64,000 nt of DNA from Chryseobacterium pennae (GCF_003385515.1 NZ_QNVT01000002.1:186001-250000), one strand, 5' to 3'; counted from the first letter of the stretch, positions 36,499 through 45,717 are shown. Numbers and translations: made by a program. The notes: generated by a model from the letters alone, not told the origin.

Positions 36499-36594
36499 TT
36501 AAAATAAGCGTTTATCTACTACCTTATTTTCAGGCATTGTAAAAAATCCATGTCGTTTAAATTTTTCAATGTTTTCGTTTTCTGTATTTTCCAT
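36499..36594 (-). CDS. Possible 31-residue peptide upstream of the Tae4-like gene
   Basis: ATG at 36594 opens a frame reading MENTENENIEKFKRHGFF, then TMPENKVVDKRLF and a stop. It is on the same strand as the Tae4-like gene, 78 bases upstream of it. The composition is protein-like, but no family is recognised. It could be a small gene or the remaining front of a larger one. Confidence 0.3.
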   Translation of the reverse strand: MENTENENIEKFKRHGFFTMPENKVVDKRLF

Positions 36595-36624
36595 TTTGGA
36601 TTAATTTTAAGTTATACTACTTAA

Positions 36625-36650
36625 AAAGAGGACATTGAATCCTCTTTCCT
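36625..36650 (-). terminator. Terminator of the MarR-secreted protein operon
   Basis: Stem AAAGAGGA / TCCTCTTT with a 7-base loop. On the minus strand it is followed by a short T-run, about 90 bases after the stop codon at 36737. Confidence 0.6.
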
Positions 36651-36736
36651 TTTTTATTAGAATCGTTATAAGATAGTTATATTAGAAAATTAATTTAGTG
36701 TAACATTGTATGTATTTTAACCTTTAATTTCTTAAG

Positions 36737-37501
36737 TTATTCAAAAACAACATAATTTACTTTGTCTACTCCTGTATTGCCTGTTTTCTCATGATAAGCA
36801 TATAGAGTAAGTTCATAATTTCCTGGAGTACTGATGGTATGGTTGCCTTCAAATAAGTTGGTAGAAACCCATGACATATCAATATTCTTAACCAGTTTTC
36901 CATCTTTTTTAAGAATTCCTTTCACTTCGATTTCATCAGAATTCCAAACTCCGCCTTTTTCGATAACGCATCCACACATCATAACAATATTCGCCTGAAA
37001 CAAAAACGGTTTATCTTTAATTGTATTCAATGCGATATACTGGTGAGTTCTTGGTTTTAAAATATCAATAATATATCCGGGAATCTCAAGAATGATTCCT
37101 TCGCCCAGAATATTCTTTCCGGGAATCAACCATAATTCTGTACTTACCACAGCCTGTGCCTGTCTGCTGTTCAGTGGAGAAATAACTTCAACCGTCACAA
37201 AGGTAGGCTCATCAATATCAACTGTTGCTACAAAACCACCTGTCTGATCATCAGTAATTGAAGCTCCCCTCACTTTAGGAGTTTTCATAATCAGATCCGT
37301 ATTGCCGGTACTTCCTGCTGTATTGCCTTCTGCTAAAATCTTTTGGTTTAGCTTATTCCTGACAATAATATGAGCACCTCCCAATGAACTTCCGATAAAT
37401 TTAGCATCTTTTGCTTTTGCCCTTACCATCACCTTAGTTTCTGTGCCCCAAACCATAAGATTGGAAAAAAGTAATGCTGTAGCGAGAAAAAATGTTTTCA
37501 T
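36737..37501 (-). CDS. Secreted hypothetical protein co-transcribed with MarR
   Basis: A 254-residue exported protein with signal peptide MKTFFLATALLFSNLMVWG. The mature part is beta-rich throughout, with Ig-like strands (GGFVATVDIDEPTFVTVEVI; LFEGNHTISTPGNYELTLYA) and a cysteine pair in MMCGCVIEKGG. Its start overlaps the end of the MarR gene by four bases (TCATGA on the plus strand), so its translation is coupled to the repressor. That makes it a direct target of the palindromic operator at 38024-38051. Function unknown. Confidence 0.8.
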   Translation of the reverse strand: MKTFFLATALLFSNLMVWGTETKVMVRAKAKDAKFIGSSLGGAHIIVRNKLNQKILAEGNTAGSTGNTDLIMKTPKVRGASITDDQTGGFVATVDIDEPTFVTVEVISPLNSRQAQAVVSTELWLIPGKNILGEGIILEIPGYIIDILKPRTHQYIALNTIKDKPFLFQANIVMMCGCVIEKGGVWNSDEIEVKGILKKDGKLVKNIDMSWVSTNLFEGNHTISTPGNYELTLYAYHEKTGNTGVDKVNYVVFE

Positions 37502-37992
37502 GATTGTATTGTTTTTAAGTATTCCTGTTTGAACCGATGATGGAAAGATTCATTCTTCAATTCCTGATCTATGGTATCGAGGTAAGAAAGAATAGATAAA
37601 TCTTCTGAAAGTAATTTTAAAATGGCCTTTTCACAGCTGTCCCAGATCTTTTCCAATTGAGGAAGTATTTCTATTGCCTTAGGGGATAAAGAAACCATTT
37701 GTTTACGCTGATCTGTACTGTCTTTTTTAATCATCAGATATCCTTTTTCAGCCATTTTCTTTACAATGATGACCACAGACGGATGAGAATATCCCAATGG
37801 TTCTGCAATATCCGTAATGGAAACTTCTTCTTTTTTTTGCAGTAACATAAACACCAGGTACCAATTAGGTTCTACATCTACTCCAAACTCTTTATAGAAT
37901 TTTCTGACATCATGAGACATCCGGTCACTGATCCTTTTCAACCTGCTGTCTAATGCCTTATATCCCAATTCTTTAATAAAGTCAAAATCCAT
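37498..37992 (-). CDS. MarR family transcriptional regulator
   Basis: A 164-residue MarR protein. The winged helix spans about residues 45-115: WYLVFMLLQKKEEVSITDIA, the recognition helix YSHPSVVIIVKKMAEKGYL, and the wing DSTDQRKQMVSLSPKA. It is not closely related to the two MarR proteins of the light-linked operons. It is the first gene of an operon with the secreted protein at 36737, and the perfect palindrome 32 bases upstream suggests autorepression. Confidence 0.88.
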   Translation of the reverse strand: MDFDFIKELGYKALDSRLKRISDRMSHDVRKFYKEFGVDVEPNWYLVFMLLQKKEEVSITDIAEPLGYSHPSVVIIVKKMAEKGYLMIKKDSTDQRKQMVSLSPKAIEILPQLEKIWDSCEKAILKLLSEDLSILSYLDTIDQELKNESFHHRFKQEYLKTIQS

Positions 37993-38023
37993 TTTAAAAA
38001 TCTTTGGTGTAAATATATAAACT

Positions 38024-38051
38024 ATATAGCGAACTATATAGTTCGCTATAT
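38024..38051. promoter_or_regulatory. Perfect 28-bp palindrome, likely MarR operator
   Basis: A perfect palindrome with no spacer: left half ATATAGCGAACTAT, right half ATAGTTCGCTATAT. An extra copy of AACTATATAG begins just to its left (38020-38029), so there is also a direct repeat. It is 32 bases before the start of the MarR gene at 37992. Confidence 0.75.
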
Positions 38052-38126
38052 TAATTTATTAAAATTTTCATAACCCTAAATAAATCAATGTTTTAAAAAA
38101 ATAAAAACAGTTCTGATGCTACTTTT

Positions 38127-38972
38127 TTATTTATTTTTCTTCCTAAATTCCCCTGGAGTAATCCCTCTGTATTTTTTAAAAAGTTTCGAGAGATGGCTTT
38201 CATCACTAAACTGAAGTTCATAAGCAATCTCACTGAGCCTTATACTGCTGTATTTCAGATAAGTTTCAACCAGCTTAAGCCGATAATCCAGTACATAGTC
38301 CTGATAGGAAACTCCGGTCTGTTGCTTAAAATATTCCCCGAAATAATTCCCCGAAATTCCAAAATGCTCTGCTATAGTCTGAATTCCTGTCTTATCTCTA
38401 TCTTTGATATTCTGCTGGATATAAGTAATGATTTTCATAATAGAAAAAGCCTTCTTGTTCTTCTGCAGATCTGAAGTTTCACTCTGAATTATATTTCTGG
38501 CAATAAGATTAAGCAGGATCGAAATACAGTTACGGATGATGAGGTAATCCTCTACCCTGTTTCTAAATTCATTTGCAATCTGCTGAATAATCACTTTAGC
38601 AAAATCTTCATCATTTTTATTACGGAATACACATCCGGCACGGGCATGATAGTTATTACTGATGTATTGCAGCTTGTACAGGTTTTCACAGCTTTCAATA
38701 CGGTCTGCTTCGAGGCGGATCTTATCAATAAATTCAATGGGGCATTCGATCGTAATCAAATCAGCATTCTCGCTTTCAAAACGATAGGATTCCTGTTGAG
38801 GAATAATAACAAGTTTACCTTCTGTGAAATCAATATAACGTTCATCATACAGGAGTTTTCCGGCTCCCTGTACAATGTATACAAATGATAAAAAAGATAT
38901 GGTCTTAAAGGTTATTTCTCCTTTAAGCTTTATTTCTTTCACTTCAATACCTTCAAGATGTAATCCTTTCAT
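38127..38972 (-). CDS. AraC family regulator divergent from an MFS exporter
   Basis: A 281-residue regulator with an N-terminal cupin sensor (FLSFVYIVQGAGKLLYDERY, FTEGKLVIIPQQ) and a C-terminal AraC domain (IQTIAEHFGISGNYFGEYFK; LSEIAYELQFSDESHLSKLF; ending YRGITPGEFRKK). It is transcribed away from the MFS gene at 39047 over 74 bases, which makes that exporter the likely target. Its layout resembles the regulator at 29675. Confidence 0.9.
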   Translation of the reverse strand: MKGLHLEGIEVKEIKLKGEITFKTISFLSFVYIVQGAGKLLYDERYIDFTEGKLVIIPQQESYRFESENADLITIECPIEFIDKIRLEADRIESCENLYKLQYISNNYHARAGCVFRNKNDEDFAKVIIQQIANEFRNRVEDYLIIRNCISILLNLIARNIIQSETSDLQKNKKAFSIMKIITYIQQNIKDRDKTGIQTIAEHFGISGNYFGEYFKQQTGVSYQDYVLDYRLKLVETYLKYSSIRLSEIAYELQFSDESHLSKLFKKYRGITPGEFRKKNK

Positions 38973-38994
38973 GAGTTCGCACTATACTTTCCTC

Positions 38995-39035
38995 CAAAAG
39001 TACAATTTTCACAGAACAAAAGGAGGTTAATTTTG
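38995..39035. promoter_or_regulatory. Divergent promoters for araC and the MFS gene
   Basis: Two TAnnTTTG matches face opposite ways: TACTTTTG on the minus strand (38995-39002) for the AraC gene and TAATTTTG on the plus strand (39028-39035), 11 bases before the MFS start. The latter implies a very short leader. Neither has a clear -33 TTG at standard spacing. Confidence 0.4.
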
Positions 39036-39046
39036 CATAAAAAAAT

Positions 39047-40426
39047 ATGAACACTTATCCGAAGCGATGGCAGGCACTCAATTTTCTGATCGCCGGAGCT
39101 TTTCTTTCACCCTTGGATTATTTTATTGTCAATATGGCATTACCTTCTATAAAAGAAGCTTTCAAAGCAAGTGAACATCAGTTACAGATGGTTATTGCCA
39201 TATACGGACTCACCTATGGAGCTTTAGTAGTATGCGGAGGACGGCTTGGTGACCTCTATGGGCGTAAAAAAATTTTTATATTGGGATTGTATACCTTTTT
39301 ATTTTCTTCGCTGGCGTGTGCATTTTCTCCTACAGTAACATGGCTTATTGCAGCAAGATTATTTCAGGGAATTGGAGCTTCGTTGCTGGCTCCTCAGGTT
39401 TTAGCTTCTATCAAAGTTTTATTCAGCAGCCAGGAACAACCAAAAGCTGTGAGTCTCTTCAGTTCTGTATTTGGCTTGGCCTCTGTAATTGGACAGTTGC
39501 TTGGTGGATTGCTCCTCAGCATGCATTGGGGAAACTTTTCCTGGGAAATGGTATTTCTTGTTAATGTCCCTATTACCATTATCTGTATTGTGGGAATTCA
39601 TTTTACTATGGACAACAGCCGAAAGGAATCCGATTCTGGAATTGATTTTAAAGGCTCATTACTCCTTATTTTTGCTCTTCTCCTATTGATTTGTCCTCTT
39701 ATCTTCGGGCAGAAGTATCATTGGCCATGGTGGATATTTACTGTTATGATATCAGGAGTATCATTATTAATTATTTTCTTTAGATATGAAACGTATCTAT
39801 TGAAAAACAATCGTCCTGTGCTTATAGACCCAACATTATTACAGCATACACCTTTCGCTTTGAGCCTTTTGATTCTCTTTTTTTACAATTTTACTTCAGG
39901 ACTGTTCATTTGTTACCCTTATTATCTCCAGGAATTTCTACACCAAAGCTCCATGCAGACAGGATTGGCCATTATTCCTTATGGAGTTGCTTTTTTTCTG
40001 GCCCCATTAATAGTATCCAAAATAAAACAATCAACGTATACAATGATTTACATCGGGCTCGGGTTACTAATAGGAGGATTTACTTGTACTGCAGTGTACT
40101 TTTATTTTCAACAGCAGCCTTCTTTCATCAGTTATATGACCTTATTTATGGCAGGACTAGGTCATGGAACGATCATGCCGGTAATGATGCAGACTGCTAT
40201 TACTTTCACAACCAAAGAAAAGGCAGGACAGGCTTCAGGTTTGATCAGCATTGGAATACAGGTAGGCAGTGTAGTCGGAGGAGCTGCGATCGGCACCTTA
40301 TTTTTTAATCTGACTGACCTCCTGGGATTTCCAAAGGCTTTTGCAATAGCTATTTTTATGATCGGCGCTGTACAGATGATAGGAATACTTACCAACATCA
40401 GATTACGTAAATATGTTAACTCTTAA
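39047..40426 (+). CDS. MFS drug exporter, 14-helix DHA2 (EmrB/QacA) type
   Basis: A 459-residue inner-membrane proton antiporter. Motif A of the family is GGRLGDLYGRKK after helix 2 (about residues 64-75). The D1 motif region is LDYFIVNMALPSIKEAF in helix 1. The exporter motif C equivalent is LASVIGQLLGGLL. About 14 hydrophobic stretches can be counted, as in DHA2 rather than the 12-helix DHA1. It probably expels toxic cations or drugs and is likely controlled by the divergent AraC regulator. The substrate cannot be read from sequence. Confidence 0.88.
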   Translation: MNTYPKRWQALNFLIAGAFLSPLDYFIVNMALPSIKEAFKASEHQLQMVIAIYGLTYGALVVCGGRLGDLYGRKKIFILGLYTFLFSSLACAFSPTVTWLIAARLFQGIGASLLAPQVLASIKVLFSSQEQPKAVSLFSSVFGLASVIGQLLGGLLLSMHWGNFSWEMVFLVNVPITIICIVGIHFTMDNSRKESDSGIDFKGSLLLIFALLLLICPLIFGQKYHWPWWIFTVMISGVSLLIIFFRYETYLLKNNRPVLIDPTLLQHTPFALSLLILFFYNFTSGLFICYPYYLQEFLHQSSMQTGLAIIPYGVAFFLAPLIVSKIKQSTYTMIYIGLGLLIGGFTCTAVYFYFQQQPSFISYMTLFMAGLGHGTIMPVMMQTAITFTTKEKAGQASGLISIGIQVGSVVGGAAIGTLFFNLTDLLGFPKAFAIAIFMIGAVQMIGILTNIRLRKYVNS

Positions 40427-40466
40427 TTTTCATCAACAACAAAAAATAGCTTTAAATTTAAATCTT

Positions 40467-40856
40467 ATGAACAACAAAGAAAAAATTACCGAAGAATTAA
40501 AAGACTTCTGTGAAAATATTGAAAAATGGTTCCAGGGTAATGAAAAGGATCAGAATGCATTACTTAAAAGAATACTTTCCGGGTTTTCTCCTGACTTCAA
40601 AATGATTAATGGGGATGGAAATACAGCTACTTTATCCATGTTTTCAGAGTGGCTTCCTACCGTGTTTGGAAAGTTCCCGGACCGCAGTGTACGGATTGAA
40701 AATATAGAAATTAATCATTCTGAGCATCATGGTCTGGCCACTTATACAGAGATTCAGATGACAGAAGGAGTAGCCAACACCAGAAAGTCCTCGGCTGTTT
40801 TCCTTTTAACTGAAGAAAGAGCACTGTGGGTTCATCTTATAGAAAATTGGATATAA
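40467..40856 (+). CDS. Hypothetical protein, NTF2/DUF4440-like pattern
   Basis: A 129-residue cytoplasmic protein. The start at 40467 gives MNNKEKITEELKDFCENIEK; the frame is open 18 codons earlier, but that part overlaps the MFS gene. N-terminal helices, then FSPDFKMINGDG and a curved-sheet pattern (VRIENIEINHSEHHGLATYT; SSAVFLLTEERALWVHLIEN) suggest the NTF2-like fold of DUF4440 proteins. That is inference from pattern only. It lies 40 bases after the MFS gene and shares its terminator at 40862-40888. Confidence 0.65.
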   Translation: MNNKEKITEELKDFCENIEKWFQGNEKDQNALLKRILSGFSPDFKMINGDGNTATLSMFSEWLPTVFGKFPDRSVRIENIEINHSEHHGLATYTEIQMTEGVANTRKSSAVFLLTEERALWVHLIENWI

Positions 40857-40861
40857 AAAAT

Positions 40862-40888
40862 AAACGGTCTGTATTTCACAGACCGTTT
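40862..40888. terminator. Bidirectional terminator
   Basis: Perfect 11-bp stem AAACGGTCTGT / ACAGACCGTTT with a 5-base loop, between convergent genes. Confidence 0.85.
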
Positions 40889-40903
40889 GTTATAATATAC
40901 AGT

Positions 40904-42064
40904 TTAATTCTTTTTCCTGAATATCTCCATTTTACCAGCCATAATGCTCAGTAAGATTCCAAAACAGGCAAAAAGCCCGTAAGAATACCTGAGATCAAAA
41001 CCTTCCGCAATATATCCGATCAATGGCGGCCCTATCAGAAAGCCTAAAAATGAAATACTGGATACAAAGGACAGCGCAATACTCGGTGCCACAGTATTCA
41101 CCTGACCAATGGTACTGTAAACCGACGGTACACTTAAAGAGGCTCCAAGCCCGATAATCATAAATGCAATGATACAAATCCATAGTTCCGGAAGGAAAAC
41201 ACTCAGGAAAAGACCACAGCTCATTAAAATCCCACAAAACTGCAGAACAGTTCTTTTTCCGAGTTTTTCAATAATCCGGTTTCCAACAAACCGCCCCAAA
41301 GTCATCATTAAGATAAAACTTGTATATCCCAATATAACAAGGTTTTCCGGTGCCTTTACAATCGTTTGAAAATAAACGCCACTCCAGTCAAACATAGCTC
41401 CTTCAATGGCCATACTTAAAAAACCAATGATTCCTAACCCAACCAAAGTAGGATTTACAGATTTAAAAATAGATCTCGTCTGTGGTTCCGCTTTATGGAT
41501 AATATTGGTGAGATTGTTTCTGCTATACAGCCAGATCAGAGAGACGAGGATAAAAGTCAGCACAAAATGATGAAAAGTTTCTATATGCAGATTAATGGTA
41601 ATCAGGCCTACAACTGCCCCTATCAATCCAGCAAAACACCATGCTCCGTGATAAGAAGACAATAACGTTCTCTTTGTAATTGATTCTATTTCAATCGCCT
41701 GTGTATTGATTGCTATATTACACAGATTCCCGGTAACGCCGAAAAAAAACAGAACAGTGGCCAACACCCAGTAAGAAGGAGAAAGACCGATCAGCAAAAG
41801 AAAACCCGGATACAGTAAAAAAAGACTTTTAATGATTTTACTGCTTCCGTATTGACTGATCAGCTTTCCGGATAACATCATGGTGGAAAGCTGCCCTATC
41901 GGCATCAGAAGCAAAAGAGTTCCCAGCTCTGCTTCATTGATGGAAAGAGCGTCTTTAATAATAGGAATCCGGCTTGCCCAAGACGAGAAAACAAGTCCGT
42001 GGGCAAAGAAAAGTAAAAAACAGGCAGCAGGCATTTTCGCATTGAGAGATTCTCGGTCTTGCAT
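40904..42064 (-). CDS. MFS transporter, YbjJ/fucose-permease-like
   Basis: A 386-residue inner-membrane transporter with about 12 hydrophobic stretches. The opening FLLFFAHGLVFSSWASRIPI and INEAELGTLLLLMPIGQL are typical of the YbjJ-like MFS group. GGRxGDRxGR-type loops are weak, as is usual for this group; SGKLISQYGSSK is in the motif A place. The start (42064) lies 192 bases from the divergent AraC gene at 42257, its likely regulator. The substrate is unknown. Confidence 0.82.
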   Translation of the reverse strand: MQDRESLNAKMPAACFLLFFAHGLVFSSWASRIPIIKDALSINEAELGTLLLLMPIGQLSTMMLSGKLISQYGSSKIIKSLFLLYPGFLLLIGLSPSYWVLATVLFFFGVTGNLCNIAINTQAIEIESITKRTLLSSYHGAWCFAGLIGAVVGLITINLHIETFHHFVLTFILVSLIWLYSRNNLTNIIHKAEPQTRSIFKSVNPTLVGLGIIGFLSMAIEGAMFDWSGVYFQTIVKAPENLVILGYTSFILMMTLGRFVGNRIIEKLGKRTVLQFCGILMSCGLFLSVFLPELWICIIAFMIIGLGASLSVPSVYSTIGQVNTVAPSIALSFVSSISFLGFLIGPPLIGYIAEGFDLRYSYGLFACFGILLSIMAGKMEIFRKKN

Positions 42065-42256
42065 TATAACAGTGTTTGATTAAAATTTCCGTTTGCGAAG
42101 TTAGGAACACTCATCCAATAAAATATATTCCATTTTTGATATTTTATATTCCATTTTAAACAACGCTTTTAAAAAGAAAAATTAACTGCTTACATTTGAT
42201 CACCGGAATGCACTGACGAAATTACTAACCATTCTGAGAAGTCATCCAACAATATT

Positions 42257-43102
42257 ATGATAGAGATCAAGCCCAATTTTGAAGGATTATATATTCAAAA
42301 ATATATCCTAAACAGCCTCTCTGAATTTCACAGAAAAGCAGAAAATCTCAATAAACTGCTGCTTTGTTTTGTATCAAAAGGGACGCTGGATCTTCAGATC
42401 AATACACTTCCTTTTCATGTAAAAACCAATTCCATCCTCATGTTACTTCCTGACACAGACCTTAAAAACAGTTCAGGGAGTAATGAGCTTGAATTATCTG
42501 TGTTTTTTATTTCCTTGGATTTCATAAGCAGTTATAGTTTTCTGACTGTACTTCTGGCTAGTGATGAGATCAAATTCAATCCGGTAATGTCTATAGAAAA
42601 CCCTGCAGGAAAACTAATCTGGTCTACTGTAAAACTCATTCAGGACTATCATGCTAAAACAAAAGAAGAAAGTACCGTAGAATCTGTACAATATCTGCTC
42701 TATGCCCTTCTCGAGCTCGTTTCAAAGCTCTATTTACCTGTGATAAAAAATAACAGCCTTTTGCAGACCCGAAGTCAGGACATTATAGAACACTTTTTTG
42801 AATTGCTGGATAAACATGGATATCTGGAAAGAAGTGTATTATTTTATTCTGATCAGCTGCATCTTTCTCCTCAGTATTTAAGCAGCTTAATAAAAAAAGA
42901 AACCGGAAAGCCTATCAAACAATGGATAAGCTACAGAGTGATAAAACAAGCTCAGGAACTACTCAAAACAACCCCTCTGTCCATTAAAGAAATCAGCAAC
43001 CGGTTACAATTTGTAGATTCTTCCCTATTCTGCCGGTATTTTAGACGCTGTACAGGAATTACAGCCAATACCTACAGAGAAAATTATAAGATAAAGAAAT
43101 AA
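42257..43102 (+). CDS. AraC family regulator divergent from an MFS gene
   Basis: A 281-residue regulator with an N-terminal cupin-type sensor (LLLCFVSKGTLDLQINTLPF, NSILMLLPDTDLK) and a C-terminal AraC domain (SVLFYSDQLHLSPQYLSSLI; LSIKEISNRLQFVDSSLFCR; ending CTGITANTYREN). It is similar in layout to the protein at 27015 (xxxFYSDQLxLxPxYLS). It diverges from the YbjJ-like transporter at 42064 across 192 bases, which is its probable target. Confidence 0.88.
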   Translation: MIEIKPNFEGLYIQKYILNSLSEFHRKAENLNKLLLCFVSKGTLDLQINTLPFHVKTNSILMLLPDTDLKNSSGSNELELSVFFISLDFISSYSFLTVLLASDEIKFNPVMSIENPAGKLIWSTVKLIQDYHAKTKEESTVESVQYLLYALLELVSKLYLPVIKNNSLLQTRSQDIIEHFFELLDKHGYLERSVLFYSDQLHLSPQYLSSLIKKETGKPIKQWISYRVIKQAQELLKTTPLSIKEISNRLQFVDSSLFCRYFRRCTGITANTYRENYKIKK

Positions 43103-43178
43103 AAGTAAGAAAGCCATTCAATAAAATAGTAAAGTGAAGCACTTATTATTTGTACTTTAGTACCCTTAAAAACGAATT

Positions 43179-43805
43179 ATGCCAGGGAAAACATGGTTAT
43201 TATCTACAGCATGTCTGCTGTTTATTCATTGTAAAAAAGAGAATGTTTCCAAACCGTCTGTTGGACAGGACACCATAACACAACAAAAAAGAGAAGTGGT
43301 AATCTCCAAACCTGAAGATGATTCTCAGATGGAGAAGGTAAAATCATTTCTGAAATGGTATAGAGATAATGAAGATAACCTATATAGCTTCAATACGATA
43401 AAAGGAGGACCTCAGGGCGAAAATGAAACTCAGGTTAATTATTATGTAGATTTTAATCAGGCAGAAAAAGAGTTGAACTTTCTGAAAAGCAGCGGTTTAT
43501 TCTCTCAAAAATTTCTATCTGTTTACAAACAAAACTATGTACAAGGAGAAGAGTATTTCAAGAAGAACCCTACTGATGACGGGCCTCCGCACGGTTTTGA
43601 TTATGACTACTTTTTCAGAACCCAGGATGATTATCAATCCGATTTACAAAATATTGAAGCCATACAATTCACTGTACAACAAATCAGTTCTGAACAATAC
43701 GCTGTAAAATTTCACCTGAAAAACTGTGGTATGACTTATCAGTATATCCTTTCCAAAGGCAATGGTGATCAATGGCTGATAGATTCCATTGAAAATATCA
43801 GCTGA
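43179..43805 (+). CDS. Lipoprotein with DUF3828-like pattern
   Basis: A 208-residue protein with a lipoprotein signal (WLLSTACLLFIHCKKE; lipobox LFIHC, Cys at about residue 19). The mature part has VKSFLKWYRDNEDNLYSF, a helix seen at the start of DUF3828-type proteins, then FLKSSGLFSQKFLSVYKQNY and beta strands (YAVKFHLKNCGMTYQYILSK) with the ending WLIDSIENIS. It is probably anchored on the periplasmic side of a membrane. The family match is by eye and tentative; no function is known. Confidence 0.7.
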   Translation: MPGKTWLLSTACLLFIHCKKENVSKPSVGQDTITQQKREVVISKPEDDSQMEKVKSFLKWYRDNEDNLYSFNTIKGGPQGENETQVNYYVDFNQAEKELNFLKSSGLFSQKFLSVYKQNYVQGEEYFKKNPTDDGPPHGFDYDYFFRTQDDYQSDLQNIEAIQFTVQQISSEQYAVKFHLKNCGMTYQYILSKGNGDQWLIDSIENIS

Positions 43806-43881
43806 TGATTTTATTTATTTCAATTTAAAAACCAAACGAATATAGGCTTTTAATTAAATTAGCTTACCAAAAAAATATTTT

Positions 43882-44499
43882 ATGAAGGAACAATGGATAT
43901 CCCATCCAATCATTTTAGAAGGCACAACTATTGAACTGATTCCTCTGGAAAAAGAACATTTTGAAGAATTGTATGCTGCAGCAGCAGATAAAGATCTCTG
44001 GACATTGATTCCCACGAATGCTTCAGATAAAACAATATTCTATCAAAACTATGAATTCTCATTATCAGAAAGAGAAAACGGAAACCAATACCCTTTCGTC
44101 ATAAGACATAAGGAAACCCAACAACTGATAGGATCCACAAGATTTTTTGAAATATATCCGTCAGATAAAAAATTAGAAATCGGCTGGACCTGGATCACAA
44201 AAGATTTTTGGGGAACAACTGTTAATTTAGAATGCAAATTGCTTTTGCTTACCTTCTGTTTTGAAATATTAAAGACCAATCGGGTACAGTTGAAAACTAA
44301 AGATAATAATTTCAGATCAAGAAAAGCAATCGAAAAAATCGGAGGGGTATTTGAAGGTATTTTACGGAAAGATAAAATTCAAAATGACGGCAGCACCCGA
44401 AATGCAGTCTATTACAGTATTCTGGACGACGAATGGAAGGCCGCAAAACAGAAAATTGAAGCTCAAATCAGAGAAAAAGAAACTTCCGTAAAGCTCTAA
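43882..44499 (+). CDS. GNAT family N-acetyltransferase (RimJ/RimL type)
   Basis: A 205-residue acetyltransferase. It begins HPIILEGTTIELIPLEKEHF, as in RimJ/RimL-like proteins. The acetyl-CoA site region is IGWTWITKDFWGTTVNLECK (about 95-114), and the late helix is NFRSRKAIEKIGGVFEGILR. The first ~100 residues and the DGSTRNAVYYSIL strand are typical of the N-acetyltransferase group near peptide-alanine acetyltransferases. The substrate is unknown. It shares a bidirectional terminator with the convergent T9SS protein gene. Confidence 0.85.
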   Translation: MKEQWISHPIILEGTTIELIPLEKEHFEELYAAAADKDLWTLIPTNASDKTIFYQNYEFSLSERENGNQYPFVIRHKETQQLIGSTRFFEIYPSDKKLEIGWTWITKDFWGTTVNLECKLLLLTFCFEILKTNRVQLKTKDNNFRSRKAIEKIGGVFEGILRKDKIQNDGSTRNAVYYSILDDEWKAAKQKIEAQIREKETSVKL

Positions 44500-44529
44500 A
44501 GTCAATATTCTGATAAACTACAGTATATA

Positions 44530-44569
44530 AAAATCAGACGTAAAAGTATCTGACTTTACGTCTGATTTT
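44530..44569. terminator. Bidirectional terminator
   Basis: Perfect 15-bp stem AAAATCAGACGTAAA / TTTACGTCTGATTTT with a 10-base loop, between convergent genes. Confidence 0.85.
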
Positions 44570-44584
44570 ATTTAAATGATCAAT

Positions 44585-45592
44585 TTACTTCTTAATTATT
44601 TTCTTTGAAACCACATTTCCATTCTTCAATTCTCCCTGAAGAATATAAACCCCTTTGGAAAGCTTTGAAACATCAATATTTTCAGAATTTTCCACAGCTA
44701 AAACTCTCTTACCGTCCAAAGAAGTTATCGTCACCTTTCTAATATCTTCTTTAGAAGCTATAGTAATAAAATCAGAACTTGGATTCGGATAGATGGCAAA
44801 CTCTTCTGCTCTTCTGTTCAGCTCAGCAGTTGATAATACCGTAGGATCAAGATAAGACACCGACTTTGAAATATTTGTATTTCCATTCAGAACAAAAGTA
44901 TTGATGGCAAAACTAAACACCATACCTTCTGTCTGGCTCACCCATTGATAGGATTCGTTGGTATAAGTAGCGGTAATGGGTGTAGGTGAACCGGCAAAAG
45001 TCTGCGTTCCCGTTCTCATTCTTTTTATTCTCAGCACATTAGCATAGGTTCCTCTCGGGGTAATTACTGTACCATAGCCGTCTACACTCACACTTACCTG
45101 TCCCGTTTCATTGGTATTTCCAATTGCTGCGGAAACACTGTTAAATTCATAGGTATCATCAAACTGTTGCAGATAAGTAATCGGAAATTTATACTCAGTC
45201 AGAGGATTAATATAAGTGACTGTAACATCTCCTAACGCAGGTCCGGAATAAGAACCCAACGTTGTAGCCTCAGTATCTGTCATAGAACTAAAGTCATGCG
45301 TATCAACAGTAGTCATTGTTGCAATCCTGTTAGCACCGGGAAATCTGAAACAGTTCGATTGGCCGGGACATGCTCTTACAGTATATGCAACAGGATTAGT
45401 TCCCGTATACATTGAAAAATCCCAAGTAATATTTGCTCCTGACGAGCCTGCTGTAATAGAAGTACTGCTTACATCTTCTGATTTGAGATTAACTGTGCTG
45501 TTAATTCTGTCAACTCCAGCTCTTGTTACTGATGGCTGGGCGTAGGACATTATTCCTATGAAAAGGAATAAAACAAAGTTTAACTTTTTCAT
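44585..45592 (-). CDS. Secreted protein with T9SS type A sorting domain
   Basis: A 335-residue protein with signal peptide MKKLNFVLFLFIGIMSYAQ. Residues ~20-255 are beta-rich, with no recognised catalytic motif (ITWDFSMYTG; GTYANVLRIKRMRTGTQTF). The last ~75 residues are a type IX secretion sorting domain: EEFAIYPNPSSDFITIAS, KVTITSLDGKRVLAVEN, LSKGVYILQG and the basic end VVSKKIIKK. It is therefore exported across the outer membrane and attached to the surface or released. A substrate or partner is not evident. Confidence 0.88.
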   Translation of the reverse strand: MKKLNFVLFLFIGIMSYAQPSVTRAGVDRINSTVNLKSEDVSSTSITAGSSGANITWDFSMYTGTNPVAYTVRACPGQSNCFRFPGANRIATMTTVDTHDFSSMTDTEATTLGSYSGPALGDVTVTYINPLTEYKFPITYLQQFDDTYEFNSVSAAIGNTNETGQVSVSVDGYGTVITPRGTYANVLRIKRMRTGTQTFAGSPTPITATYTNESYQWVSQTEGMVFSFAINTFVLNGNTNISKSVSYLDPTVLSTAELNRRAEEFAIYPNPSSDFITIASKEDIRKVTITSLDGKRVLAVENSENIDVSKLSKGVYILQGELKNGNVVSKKIIKK

Positions 45593-45717
45593 ATTATATT
45601 GATTTATGGTTAGTTACATACATATATTTCCCACTATAAAGATAAATAAAATTTATTTTTTGTAAATCATATATCTACATAAAACATATTGTATCCTACC
45701 AACTGCACACAACAAAA

